This document shows positions 1 through 8,286 of a stretch of DNA of 48,387 nucleotides, in pieces. The stretch is from Chromatiaceae bacterium (GTDB lineage Bacteria > Pseudomonadota > Gammaproteobacteria > Chromatiales > Chromatiaceae). The stretch spans positions 1 to 48,387 of the forward strand of contig JACDZG010000051.1 in the NCBI GenBank assembly GCA_013426805.1, written 5' to 3'. A model generated the notes under the pieces. The model saw only the letters and a program-made list of their open reading frames with translations. It was not told the DNA's origin and did no database searches. Each line of letters begins with the position of its first letter. Positions within the stretch are counted from its first letter, which is position 1. The translations under genes and the position numbers were made by a program.

Positions 1-74
1 TTACTCAAATTATGTATATCTTTCATGACTTTAAATTTAACGAAGTAGAACTAACGCCCACAGACTGCCAAACC

Positions 75-866
75 ATGCCAGACTCCATCGCCCGCCTCCT
101 GATCGTCGACGATCAACCCGCCTCGGTTGGCCTGCTGCTCGCCTATCTGGGCGATTGCGATATCGATCTCCTGGTCGCCCTCAACGGAGAGGACGGACTG
201 CGCATCGCCGCCGAGGGGCAGCCCGACCTGATTCTGCTGGACGTCCAGATGCCGGGAATCGATGGCTTCGCCGTCTGCCGACGCCTGAAGTTGGAGCGCT
301 CCACGGCCGAGATTCCCGTGATCTTTCTCTCCGCCACCATCGAGACCGAGGATAAACTTCAAGGGTTTGCCGCCGGCGGCGCCGACTACATCATCAAGCC
401 TTTCTCGGAGCAGGAGGTGCTGGCGCGGATCTTCGTCCAACTGGGCCTGCGGCAACGGCTGGAAACCCTGGCCGCGCGGACCTTCGACGAAAGCCGGGGG
501 GGATCGGCGACGTCCGCCAATTCCCGTGACTGGCGGCTGTTCCGCGAGGCCGTCGCGGTACTGACAGGTCACCTGACCGAGCCGCCGGGACTCGTCGATC
601 TGGCCCATCGCGTGGGGACGAACGAACGTCGGCTGACTCAGATCTTTCGCCAACAGGTCGGGATGACCGCCTATGAATACCTGCAGCAGTTACGTCTCGA
701 GCGTGGCCGCGGGCTGTTGCGGGATTCCGAGCTACAGGTGCAGTTGATCGCCGACCGGGTCGGCTACCGCAACGCCACCGACTTCACCCGGGCCTTCCGG
801 CGTCACTTCGGGGTGACGCCGCGTCAGTATCGGCAAGGGCGGCTCGATACCGATGGCAGCGACTAA
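75..866 (+). CDS. Response regulator with AraC-type DNA-binding domain
   Basis: Predicted transcription-regulating response regulator. Residues about 6-125 form a receiver domain: an acidic pair in LLIVDDQ, the phosphoacceptor Asp in LILLDVQMPG and the conserved Lys in YIIKPF. Residues about 155-260 are an AraC/XylS double helix-turn-helix; the second helix pair contains the family-typical RVGYRN..DFTRAFRRHFGVTPRQYR. The ATG at 75 is preferred because the receiver domain starts right after it; an in-frame ATG at 12 adds 21 residues without domain similarity. Neither start has a clear ribosome-binding site. No histidine kinase lies next to it inside the window; its partner may be upstream of base 1. 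The stop codon overlaps the left arm of an inverted repeat (864-874), so the 3' end abuts a small repeat element. The family call is firm; target genes are unknown. Confidence 0.88.
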   Translation: MPDSIARLLIVDDQPASVGLLLAYLGDCDIDLLVALNGEDGLRIAAEGQPDLILLDVQMPGIDGFAVCRRLKLERSTAEIPVIFLSATIETEDKLQGFAAGGADYIIKPFSEQEVLARIFVQLGLRQRLETLAARTFDESRGGSATSANSRDWRLFREAVAVLTGHLTEPPGLVDLAHRVGTNERRLTQIFRQQVGMTAYEYLQQLRLERGRGLLRDSELQVQLIADRVGYRNATDFTRAFRRHFGVTPRQYRQGRLDTDGSD

Positions 867-948
867 ACCGCGCCCCGCGCGGTATGCGATGTTCTTGGAT
901 GGGATCGGCCCCGGCAGACTCGACGATTGCTGGATCTGGCGCGGTTTA
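864..948. repeat. 85-bp element bounded by perfect 11-bp inverted repeats
   Basis: TAAACCGCGCC at 864-874 is exactly inverted at 938-948 (GGCGCGGTTTA). The ends resemble those of the next element (967-1056) and of a third copy at 30002-30094, with a shared core of TAAACC-CG. The left arm contains the stop codon of the response regulator gene. The interior differs from the other two. It could be a MITE-like or REP-like element, or a long hairpin acting as transcription end. Confidence 0.6.
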
Positions 949-966
949 ACGTTTTGAAGAATATAA

Positions 967-1056
967 ATTTTAAACCCCGTCTCCACCGATGTCGTTGAAA
1001 TCCCCAAGGCCGAACACACCATGAAAATTACGCATTTCGCGCTGGACGCGGTTTAA
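967..1056. repeat. About 90-bp dispersed element, copy 1
   Basis: The sequence from 967 to 1056 closely matches 30002-30094 in the same orientation, including the block CCCAAGGCCGAACACACCAT and the right end GACGCGGTTTAA. The ends are imperfect inverted repeats: TTAAACCCCGTC at the left against TTAAACCGCGTC read from the right on the other strand. The tiny open frame inside it (start 1021) differs in amino acids between the copies, so it is probably not coding. Most likely a non-autonomous dispersed repeat. Confidence 0.7.
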
Positions 1057-1085
1057 CGCGTTCGACTTGAACCGAGCAAGAGCAT

Positions 1086-1256
1086 ATGACCCTAACCCTG
1101 AATATTCCCGATCCCGTGCTGCTGCTCGGCGACACCAATTTTCGTGCGTCAGCAGAGGTCATCGACCGACTGCGGCGAACCATCGGGGCCGGCGGGCCGT
1201 TTGGAGCCGCTGGCACACGCCTGCGCGAGTTGGCGAAAGACTCTGCTCGGATGTAA
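1086..1256 (+). pseudogene. Short ORF with UPF0175-like start, probably decayed
   Basis: A 56-codon open frame begins MTLTLNIPDPVLL, which resembles the start of UPF0175-type small antitoxins. The remainder does not follow that family (the usual region with a LSSGQAA-like helix is absent) and the frame ends early at 1254-1256. There is no strong ribosome-binding site before the ATG. I read it as a truncated or rearranged small antitoxin gene, but the match rests on about a dozen residues, so it could be chance. The stretch 1257-1406 after it shows no convincing gene. Confidence 0.25.
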
Positions 1257-1406
1257 TATCCGGTATCGACTTAGCCGCAACTTACATGGAACTGCTCACA
1301 CATCGCAAATGCCAGCTTACGCTCAAAGATCGAAACCGTTTGCCGTTCCCATGGAGTCGAGCCCCCAATAATTTGCACCCCAATCGAGCTAATGGAGGAC
1401 TGAACA

Positions 1407-1604
1407 ATGTGGCAAGACCCCATCGTCGCCGAAACCCGAGCTCTGCGCGAAGCCTATGCGGCAGAATTCGGATACGAACCCAATGCAATCTTCTATGACA
1501 TCCTCAAGCGTCAGGCGCAGTCTGGAGAAAAGTTTTACCGCTTTCCGCCACGCAAACCAAGGACAGAGCCAGTGTCAAGGCCAGCCGTTGGTCTCTGCGA
1601 CTAG
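1407..1604 (+). CDS. Small hypothetical protein (65 aa)
   Basis: A 65-residue protein starting MWQDPIVAETRALREAYAAE. The opening pattern (W-x-DPIV-E-x-R-x-xREAYAA, then an F-x-Y-x-x-x-AI segment) matches a widespread family of short hypothetical proteins often seen beside toxin-antitoxin genes in cyanobacteria and purple bacteria; that family knowledge is from memory. GGAGG at 1393-1397 lies at proper spacing before the ATG. The last 15-20 residues (from about PRTEPVSR) look unlike the family and may be a read-through tail. Function unknown. Confidence 0.6.
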   Translation: MWQDPIVAETRALREAYAAEFGYEPNAIFYDILKRQAQSGEKFYRFPPRKPRTEPVSRPAVGLCD

Positions 1605-1683
1605 GGGCATTTGGGGTAATGAGCTTTCGGGGTACGTCCCCTAAGATGCCGCTTAACCTTTTTTCAAACCGAGGCGCCGAACC

Positions 1684-2148
1684 ATGACTCAGGAACAAAA
1701 AGAAGGCATTATCATTGCAACGCTTGTCTTCTCCATAATCGCAATTCTTGCCCTAGTTTCAGATTGGCGTGGAGGACTCCATCAAGCCTATTTTGGTTTT
1801 TCCGGATTTGAACTCAGTGGCGGCACGTACTCAGATTTGACGAAGGGCAAGGAAATCATATTGGATTTTCATGTCAGGTTCACCACAGCCCTAGCCGTTT
1901 TACTGCCCTTCTTGGCTTATGGTGTTCTTCGGGCGTTAAGTGTGGTGCGGCGACTATTCTCTTTCGAGAAAAACCTGTCGCACTTTGTTTCCCTGCGCCC
2001 GTCTGAGCTAACGGCTGCTGTCTCCGATCATCGGATGCCAGACCACGCAGTCCCCGAAGAACTGCCGCTAACGCAACAGCAGAACAGCAAATCTATTCCC
2101 GTGGCGACTCCCGCAAAAAAAGTTACGCGCCACCGACAAGAAAGGTAG
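1684..2148 (+). CDS. Small hypothetical membrane protein (154 aa)
   Basis: The ORF encodes two strongly hydrophobic segments: residues about 9-26 (IIIATLVFSIIAILALVS) and about 74-92 (TALAVLLPFLAYGVLRAL). A loop of about 45 residues rich in Gly, Phe and Ser lies between them, and the last 60 residues are hydrophilic and probably cytoplasmic. No family is recognised. Base composition is visibly less GC-rich than the housekeeping genes further right, which fits an accessory gene. It is not tightly linked to a neighbour. The ATG follows an ACC triplet without a clear ribosome-binding site. Confidence 0.55.
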   Translation: MTQEQKEGIIIATLVFSIIAILALVSDWRGGLHQAYFGFSGFELSGGTYSDLTKGKEIILDFHVRFTTALAVLLPFLAYGVLRALSVVRRLFSFEKNLSHFVSLRPSELTAAVSDHRMPDHAVPEELPLTQQQNSKSIPVATPAKKVTRHRQER

Positions 2149-2372
2149 GAGAAGAGTAGGAGAAAAGTGTCCTTTCCGAATAAGGGGCTAGGCTCAATTG
2201 CTGTTTAACGGGCTTCTGAGGATACCCACAGGAGACCACGGTTTCAAGGCCAGATCGGCGTTTCGCGCTGATTCGCGTCAGCCGGTCCTTTCTTCAGTCT
2301 CCCCAAGATCGATAGTGGGATCAAAGCCAGCGATTACCCAATTACCCGACTACCGACTACCGACTACCCCCG
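2149..2372. other. Intergenic stretch with short tandem repeat
   Basis: No gene is visible between the small membrane protein and the convergent Septu-like pair. Near the end (about 2348-2368) CGACTAC is repeated three times in a row. No clear terminator with a T-run was found. Confidence 0.4.
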
Positions 2373-3182
2373 CTAACCGCCGTATCCAGTTGCTTCAAGG
2401 TGCTCCTCGGCGGCACGACCAAGACGTTCCCGAATCAACGTGAAGAACGCCAGCCGCCGTCCTTGCGAATCCGGATTGAGGTACTGTGCCGCCAGCCTCC
2501 TGATCCCGGCGCGCGCCGCCTCCAAGTCACCGGATTCCCGAAGCTTCTGCTTCTGTTCCTCCAGCTCGAGGTAAACAGCAAAACGGGCTTCGGCAAGTCG
2601 ACGGCAATTCAGATTCAGATCTGCGATGGTGCTCTCGGCGAGTCCGATATCGACACCCGCCTCGTTGCACCTGGCTTCATCCACCTCAATGCTGGCGCGC
2701 TTCTCTTGTTCCCTGAAACGATATCGAAACAGGCGAGGAGAGACCGGAACTGCAGCGGGGCTCAAGATCACGCCATCCAGCACCTTTTCGCCCTTTGCCT
2801 GGTCACAGCTCTCGACTTCCGCGCGCTCCCATTTCTTTTCTTGCGGACCTGCCAGCCTGTTCTGTTCTCGCAGATCCGCCCGCCTGATCCCCGATCCTCC
2901 TTTGCAGGCCAACCAGAGATTGCCCCAATCCAAGACCCAATTGTGTTCTCCGGTTTTGTCTTTCTTTGGATGAAAGTGCGCAACCTGTTCGTCGTTCGGG
3001 CGCAGCCCGATCTCACAATAGGCGCATAATCCCCATTGGTCGCGTCGCAGCGTCTCACGGACCTTCTTGTAGCACTCCCAGCCTTCGCCGCGGAAGTCCT
3101 TGTCCCAATCCGCGTCTGGATACTGCTTCCGAAACTCGGTCAAACAGTCCGGCTCCGCCGGGTCCTTACTGCAATGCTTCAC
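2373..3182 (-). CDS. ptuB: HNH nuclease of Septu type (PtuB-like, TIGR02646-type)
   Basis: Predicted HNH endonuclease, 269 aa, effector half of a Septu-like antiphage pair. The core lies at residues about 53-95: CAYCEIG, then AHFHPKKD, then a WGNLWLAC segment. This gives the paired Cys, the His-x-His and the Asn of the HNH fold as found in the TIGR02646 family, which is fused to or paired with AAA ATPases in Septu and in retron Ec78 systems (established knowledge). The start ATG overlaps the stop of the upstream ATPase as ATGA at 3179-3182, indicating translational coupling. The last 100 residues are helical and charged, and may contact the ATPase. No reverse transcriptase is present, so a stand-alone Septu is favoured over a retron. 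Nuclease activity and phage defence are inferred. Confidence 0.8.
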   Translation of the reverse strand: MKHCSKDPAEPDCLTEFRKQYPDADWDKDFRGEGWECYKKVRETLRRDQWGLCAYCEIGLRPNDEQVAHFHPKKDKTGEHNWVLDWGNLWLACKGGSGIRRADLREQNRLAGPQEKKWERAEVESCDQAKGEKVLDGVILSPAAVPVSPRLFRYRFREQEKRASIEVDEARCNEAGVDIGLAESTIADLNLNCRRLAEARFAVYLELEEQKQKLRESGDLEAARAGIRRLAAQYLNPDSQGRRLAFFTLIRERLGRAAEEHLEATGYGG

Positions 3183-4567
3183 AACCCAAGCTCCGCTTCC
3201 CAGCGACGATTCGCAATCAGCATACGCGCCCTGATCAGAGTCGGCTCGGCCGTGCCCCTTTCATCCTCCAGGCGCGCGAGTAAGACCTCGGCAGCACCGA
3301 GATCGTCGCCGTCGATCTGTTGATATAACTGGGCGACATCCTGCGCGAACGCGTTCTCCGGCGGAGTCGTATTCGTATCCATGACCTGGCGCTGAACACG
3401 GTCGCTTTCGGTCCCGTAGGTCTCGACCGATGGGACGAAGATCTGCTGGCCGCGCAGGATGCGAATCTGACGGGCGTGCAGCGTCGAGAGCACCAGTGGG
3501 CTATGGGTCGCGACGACGATCTGCGTATCCGGGAATACCTTGCGCAGATGAGGAATCACCGTCTGTTGCCATTGCGGGTGCAGGTTCAGCTCGATCTCGT
3601 CGATCAGCAGGATACCAGGCGCTTCCAAGGGGTTGTCCCTGCCCGGGTAGGTCAATGCCAGTCGACGCGCAAAATCGATGGTCAGGGCCATCAGGTTGCG
3701 CTGCCCGGCGCTGAGCTGCGAGAAGTCCAGTACCATGGACAAGCCATTCGCGTCCTTTTGAACGGCTTTCATCCTTGGGGGGTCATCGTCCGCGGAGACC
3801 CGTTCGATGCCGCCGAGCATCTGTCCAACAGCAACACGAACTGCCCGGAGGACCGGGTCTTGCCAGAAGTAGTCGTCGCGCTTTTTCGGGGCACGCAGCT
3901 CTTTGTTTTCTCGGACGTAGAACCAGCGCTGTGCCTCCGAAAAGCTCGCGGCGGCATCGAAAGCCATGTGCCGTGTAGAATCCGGGTCGCTGGATCTTCC
4001 GTTCACCTCGCCTGGGGATCTCAGGATTTGCGCATCGCGGATATCGCGATAATAGGCGAGCGCAGGGATGGCGATGTGTCTCGCATTGTTTGTGGATCCT
4101 CCCGGAACATAGAGACCTTGGCTCGCTACGTCGAGACCTTCCGGAGACAGCCACTGTTGCGAGTAGCGGTTCGTACCAAGGGACCGGGTTACTCCAGCTT
4201 GCTGCTGCCACTCCAGCACGAGAGGCGGCTCGGCGGAGCCCTCTTGGTGACGGGCCTCGGTGGTCAACGTCAAGACCTGTTCGCCGTCGCGGTCCACCAG
4301 CCCAGGGGCGTTGAGCCGAATGTCCGACGGCGCCATTGCCGTGCCCGCAAAATGCCGGTAGAAGGTTGGCAAGTCCAAGGTCGCGGCGTTGGGCTGCCGA
4401 CGCGCAATGTCCTGAAGCAGCGGCAACAAGGAGAGTGCAATGGCGTCCAACAAGGCTGTCTTGCCGGCGCCGTTGACCCCAATCACCGCGGTGACGTCGT
4501 CTTCCAGTGAAACGCGCAGGCGTTCAAAGCAGCGGAAGTTCTCGATCTCGATCTGTGTGAGCTTCAT
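3179..4567 (-). CDS. ptuA: AAA/ABC-type ATPase of Septu type (PtuA-like)
   Basis: SMC/ABC-like ATPase of 462 aa. Visible motifs: N-terminal MKLTQIEIENFRCF (typical of RecF/OLD-type ATPases), Walker A GVNGAGKT at residues about 31-38, signature-like LSAGQRNLMAL at about 300, Walker B ILLIDEIELNLHP at about 333, and the switch His in ATHSPLVLS. After the ATPase core comes a C-terminal helical tail rich in Leu, Ala and Glu. The ATG at 4567 is chosen because the domain starts there and a GAGGG lies just upstream; an ORF extension to 4627 has no similarity. It is followed by the HNH gene with an ATGA overlap. In known Septu systems the ATPase assembles and controls the nuclease; the trigger here is unknown. 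Confidence 0.82.
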   Translation of the reverse strand: MKLTQIEIENFRCFERLRVSLEDDVTAVIGVNGAGKTALLDAIALSLLPLLQDIARRQPNAATLDLPTFYRHFAGTAMAPSDIRLNAPGLVDRDGEQVLTLTTEARHQEGSAEPPLVLEWQQQAGVTRSLGTNRYSQQWLSPEGLDVASQGLYVPGGSTNNARHIAIPALAYYRDIRDAQILRSPGEVNGRSSDPDSTRHMAFDAAASFSEAQRWFYVRENKELRAPKKRDDYFWQDPVLRAVRVAVGQMLGGIERVSADDDPPRMKAVQKDANGLSMVLDFSQLSAGQRNLMALTIDFARRLALTYPGRDNPLEAPGILLIDEIELNLHPQWQQTVIPHLRKVFPDTQIVVATHSPLVLSTLHARQIRILRGQQIFVPSVETYGTESDRVQRQVMDTNTTPPENAFAQDVAQLYQQIDGDDLGAAEVLLARLEDERGTAEPTLIRARMLIANRRWEAELGL

Positions 4568-4598
4568 AAATTGACCCTCAGCCTTTTTCCCTTGATCT

Positions 4599-4886
4599 CT
4601 ACTCGGTCGGTGCCCACAGGTCATCAAGCCTGATCGTCACCGCCTCGAACGGTGCCACAGAGACCGGCGCAGCGCTGGCGAAGCGACCGATCTCCCGCCA
4701 GGCGCCGTCTTCCAAGGCGTAAGTTTCCAGGAGATGCGCAACCCGATCGAGCAGCCAGGCGTAGGGAACCCCATACTGCGCGTAGGTTGGCATCTTGACC
4801 TTACGGTCTTTGCTCTCGGTCGAGGGGGATAGAATCTCGCACAGTGGGTGGCGAATTGGAAGCCGCTGGAGGCCGTTCTCTCCGAA
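4599..4886 (-). pseudogene. 3' remnant of a Uma2-family (DUF820) nuclease gene
   Basis: The frame encodes the C-terminal half of a Uma2-type protein: PLCEILSPST with the conserved Glu, then K-x-PTYAQYGVPYAWLLD, then PFEAVTI-LDDLW near the end. The N-terminal half, with the other active-site residues, is missing. The remnant starts directly after the stop codon of the histidine kinase gene and is in the same frame as it, with no start codon at the proper place (an internal ATG at 4793 gives 64 residues). I read it as a truncated gene left by a deletion or insertion. A Uma2 5' fragment lies far away at 41309-41490; the two need not be related. Confidence 0.7.
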
Positions 4887-7412
4887 TCAATCATCCGCCG
4901 CCGCGGCAGCCAATCGCTTCAAGGCGTGCAGATCGACTGCGCGACACAGCTGCGCGATACCCATCCACATCGCCTCGCGCGGAGGATCCTTGGTCGCCAT
5001 GGCCTGCGCCCACTCCAGCAGCCCAAGGATCTGTCCCATGGCAACCATCCCTTGCAAGCGCTTGCGTTCCTCGGCCGCCAGCGACACCGAACTGGGTATC
5101 GGATCGGGTGCGGGCCCTTCTTGAGTCGGAGGTTGCGCGTCATACTCCCACTCCAGAGCAAGGGATTCGGCCAAGAGTGTCGCCAGGGTCGACTCGCTGA
5201 GGGGTTTCATGGCAAACCGGTCAAAGTGCATGTCCTGGGGATAGCCGTCGGGCCGCTGCGCCGGCACGGCCGAGATCAGCATGACCGGCAGATTACGACC
5301 GCGCTGCGAGCAACGTAGCGCCTGCAAACATCCCCAACCGTCGAGACGGGGCATATATTGATCGACCAAGACCGCATCGACGAGCGCGTCCAGCGCCTGG
5401 AAACGTTCGATCGCCTCAGCGCCATCGGCCGCCTCGATGACCTCGAATCCCCAACTGCGGCAGCATTCTGCCAAGAAGCCGCGGCTTGTGGATTGGTCAT
5501 CGGCAATCAGCAAGGTACGCCGCCGCCCCGCGTAACCGAGGATGACCAGGTTCTGGTCGGCGTCTTGCTCGAGCTGCGTGCACCTGGGCAAAGGCAGCTG
5601 AACACTGAAGGTACTCCCCGTATTCCTGCCCGAGTTGCTGCACAGCCCGATGGTGCCGCCCATGGCGGTCGTCAGTTGCCGAGTGATCGCCAGCCCAAGC
5701 CCGACGCCCGGCAGGCCGCGGTGGCGCTCGAGCCGCTGGTAGGGTTGAAAGATCGCCTCCCGCTGCGAGACCGGAATACCGACGCCGGTGTCGCTGACAC
5801 TGAAGGCCAGCAGGCAGTCGGCAGCCATCCCCTGCCCCTCTTGCGCAGCGGACTCGACCCGTTCGATGCCGAGCTCGATGCGCCCATCGCGAGTAAACTT
5901 GAAGGCATTATCCAATAGATTGCGCAGGATCTGGGTCAGGCGCATCTCATCCGCGATCACCCATACAGGGGCTCCAGAATCGCACTCGACGACGAACCGA
6001 TTGTTGGTGCGTGCCGCGAGCGGCCGGTAGGCCGCGGTCAGGTTTCGCGCCAACCGGGCCAACGACACGGGTCCCGGCTCGAGCACAATGGGTCTGACTT
6101 CGCCGCGGCTATACTCCAGGATCTCGTCGATCAGCCGCAGGAGTTGATTGCCGCTGTCTTGTATGATGCTCAGCTGATCACGCGCTGGTAGCGGTACCTG
6201 CCGCGCAAGCAGCCGCGCGTAGCCAAGGATGTCATGCAACGGCGAGCGCAGCTCGTGGCTAACCGCCGAGAGAAAGGCCGACTTGGACTGGTCGCTCTCG
6301 TGGGCACGGGCGGCCGCTTCGCTCAGGACACGGGTGCGATCCTGGACCGCTGCCAGTAACCGAACCTCCAAGGTGGCGTTGAGCTCCTGCAATGCCTCTT
6401 TGTTGTGCTGCAGCTTGCTCTTGGCCTGCTGCAGCGCGTCCTTTTCTTCCTGTAGTTGACCCTCAGACCTGCGCAGTTCGGACTCGACACGCTGCCGGAC
6501 CGCGATTTCTCGTGCCAGTCTTCGATTCCAGAAAAAAACCGCGATGACGACCAGCGAGGCTGCAGCCAGGATACCGTAAGCCAGCGTATAGTCTTTTTGC
6601 GGTCGCATATCGAGACGAATCCACTTTCCGAGAATGGCGTTGCGATCGTCGGACGTCATCGCGGCCATGCCCTTATTAATCAAGCCAGCCAGTTCCGGCC
6701 AGTCCGCTCGCACCGCCATCGCCTGGGTGTTGATGCCATAATGCGTGGGTGCGGCAACCATCAGGTTCGTGAGCCGATGCTCCTTGACCAGAAAGGTGCC
6801 CACGGCCAGATTGCCGACATAGGCATCGGCCTGTCCCGTCGCCAATGCCGTTAATGCATCCAGCGCTGTCGGCACCTCAAGGATTCTGATCTGTGGAACA
6901 TCCCGCGTGATCTTGTCGACGATCAAGAAGCCCTTTTCTGCAACGATCGTCTTCCCGGCCAGACTGTCCAAACCAATCAGATAAGGGCTATCCTGGCGCG
7001 TAAAGATCACCCAAGGAGCGCTCAGGTAATCATCGGTGACAGCGAACTGCTTTTCCCGTTCCGACGTCCGGGTCAAGGTCGGCAGCAGATCATAATAGCG
7101 CCGCGCACCCGCGAGATCGGCAACGGCAGCGCCAAACGACATCGTGGCGGGGACGTATTCGACGTCGAAGCCGAATTGTTTCGCAATCTGGTCGAGATAG
7201 TCGACCGCCAGGCCTGCTGGATGGGGCTCCTTGATCATATAGGGCGGGTAGTCGCTGATACGGACGCGGACCCGATGGCGAGCGGCCAGCCAGACGCGCT
7301 CCTGATCCGTCAGCGGTGGTGTGCTCGAACCCGGCGCGTGCGCGGTTGCCGCGCAAGCAATGGAGAGCCCCAAGCTCAACCCGATCACCAACGCGCTCTT
7401 TATGCGCAACAT
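4887..7412 (-). CDS. Hybrid sensor histidine kinase with periplasmic solute-binding domain
   Basis: Membrane sensor kinase of about 841 aa. Order: signal sequence (MLRIKSALVIGLSLGLSIAC), a periplasmic family-3 solute-binding domain at about 40-265 (YPPYMIKEPHPAGLAVDYLD), one membrane helix at about 274-298, a coiled-coil linker, HisKA with the phospho-His in AVSHELRSPLH near 386, HATPase with the N box LLDNAFKF, DTGVGI and GLGLAI, then a receiver at about 631-747 with phospho-Asp in LVDQYMP. A helical tail of about 80 residues ends the protein. The start at 7412 fits the signal peptide; 7433 is an alternative, and the frame is open to 7517. It probably senses a small amino-acid-like ligand, as related BvgS/EvgS-type kinases do. 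No separate response regulator is adjacent. Confidence 0.85.
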   Translation of the reverse strand: MLRIKSALVIGLSLGLSIACAATAHAPGSSTPPLTDQERVWLAARHRVRVRISDYPPYMIKEPHPAGLAVDYLDQIAKQFGFDVEYVPATMSFGAAVADLAGARRYYDLLPTLTRTSEREKQFAVTDDYLSAPWVIFTRQDSPYLIGLDSLAGKTIVAEKGFLIVDKITRDVPQIRILEVPTALDALTALATGQADAYVGNLAVGTFLVKEHRLTNLMVAAPTHYGINTQAMAVRADWPELAGLINKGMAAMTSDDRNAILGKWIRLDMRPQKDYTLAYGILAAASLVVIAVFFWNRRLAREIAVRQRVESELRRSEGQLQEEKDALQQAKSKLQHNKEALQELNATLEVRLLAAVQDRTRVLSEAAARAHESDQSKSAFLSAVSHELRSPLHDILGYARLLARQVPLPARDQLSIIQDSGNQLLRLIDEILEYSRGEVRPIVLEPGPVSLARLARNLTAAYRPLAARTNNRFVVECDSGAPVWVIADEMRLTQILRNLLDNAFKFTRDGRIELGIERVESAAQEGQGMAADCLLAFSVSDTGVGIPVSQREAIFQPYQRLERHRGLPGVGLGLAITRQLTTAMGGTIGLCSNSGRNTGSTFSVQLPLPRCTQLEQDADQNLVILGYAGRRRTLLIADDQSTSRGFLAECCRSWGFEVIEAADGAEAIERFQALDALVDAVLVDQYMPRLDGWGCLQALRCSQRGRNLPVMLISAVPAQRPDGYPQDMHFDRFAMKPLSESTLATLLAESLALEWEYDAQPPTQEGPAPDPIPSSVSLAAEERKRLQGMVAMGQILGLLEWAQAMATKDPPREAMWMGIAQLCRAVDLHALKRLAAAAADD

Positions 7413-7545
7413 CGTCCAGGTAGTCAGCCCCATGGTTGGAACAGGCATCTTGAAGCCGGCGATGGTCATGCTGCCGGCCGGCGGCGAGTCGGTCGTCATG
7501 ACCGACATACCGACCACCGACGCGCTCCTGCACGCGATGATGACA

Positions 7546-7568
7546 CGCTTCGGCCGGCGGCCGAAGCG
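7546..7568. terminator. Palindrome between small membrane gene and kinase gene
   Basis: CGCTTCGGCCG at 7546-7556 is exactly inverted at 7558-7568 with one base between. It lies after the stop of the minus-strand small membrane protein and before the kinase. There is no T-run, so it is either a weak terminator hairpin or an operator. Confidence 0.35.
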
Positions 7569-7613
7569 ATCAGCGAGTCCGGGCTCCGCACCCAGGCTCG
7601 CGTCGGCCTTGCG

Positions 7614-8015
7614 TCAGAGATAGGTCTTCAGCAGATAAACCCACAACCCAAGCAGCAGGAGCGACACTACAAGCTGCGGCCACATCACGCGCAGGAATCC
7701 CTTCTCTTTGATCTGACGCTGCTTTTCGACATAAGCCTCGCGCTGCGCCTCTTGGAGGGCAATAAGCCATTCATCCCCGGCAACGACAACGGCGCCATTC
7801 TCTACGTGTAAGAATACCGTTGCTTTCGAGGTGGCGAACCAGAAGACCAGATACAACAGGCCGCCGAACAGCGGAAACACAAAAAGGACGATCAAGAACA
7901 GCCACCACGCAAAAGGACGGCGCCCGACGAGGGATGCCGTAGTTTCTGTCGTGGTGACGGGCTCCCAGCCATTGGCGACGAGTCTGTCAATACGTTGGCT
8001 CAGGACAGTTTCCAT
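7614..8015 (-). CDS. Hypothetical membrane protein (133 aa)
   Basis: A 133-residue protein with two membrane segments at about 35-62 (FAWWLFLIVLFVFPLFGGLLY) and about 110-130. Between them is a hydrophilic helical stretch rich in Glu, Gln and Lys. The N-terminal 30 residues (METVLSQRIDRLVANGWEPV) resemble the short leader domain of DUF-type proteins that begin with a helix and a G-W-x-x-V strand before a membrane hairpin. AGAGGT lies just upstream of the ATG, a good ribosome-binding site. It stands alone, in the same direction as the kinase. No function can be assigned. Confidence 0.6.
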   Translation of the reverse strand: METVLSQRIDRLVANGWEPVTTTETTASLVGRRPFAWWLFLIVLFVFPLFGGLLYLVFWFATSKATVFLHVENGAVVVAGDEWLIALQEAQREAYVEKQRQIKEKGFLRVMWPQLVVSLLLLGLWVYLLKTYL

Positions 8016-8144
8016 TCTATAGTACCTCTAGTTGCTTGCTTCTCGGGCGCGACGAGTCACGATACCGCGAGAAAGCGTGTTTTTGCAGAAAGATGTCACA
8101 AGGGAAATGCCGTTCAGTTAGGCGCGTGGCGGCCTGCTGTGGGA

Positions 8145-8257
8145 CGCTCGTTCCCACGCTCCTGCGTGGGAATGCCGGGCGGGCGCTCCGCGTCCCGTCG
8201 GAATACTGGACGCGGAGCGCCCGCTCTTGCTCCCACGCAGGAGCGTGGGAGCCAGCG
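8145..8257. repeat. Long imperfect inverted repeat (about 50-bp arms)
   Basis: The left half (8145-8195) and right half (8208-8257) are imperfect inverted copies around a 12-base loop. The inner 15 bases are perfect (GGGCGCTCCGCGTCC at 8181-8195 against 8208-8222). Each half also holds its own small palindrome (TTCCCACGC-TCCT-GCGTGGGAA at 8151-8172 and a matching one at 8231-8250). The motif is the kind of dispersed hairpin repeat common in purple sulfur bacteria; it sits downstream of the hydroxybutyrate dehydrogenase gene and could end transcription or be a mobile REP-like unit. Confidence 0.7.
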
Positions 8258-8286
8258 CGGCTAGACTTAATGGCATTGGATTGCAC

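Noticed and set aside
1067-1498. Plus-strand frame of 143 codons
   Set aside because: It overlaps the start of the better-supported 65-residue protein, has no domain and looks random in composition.
7176-7811. Plus-strand frame of 211 codons opposite the kinase and small membrane gene
   Set aside because: It is antisense to genes with clear domains and has no motif or ribosome-binding site.
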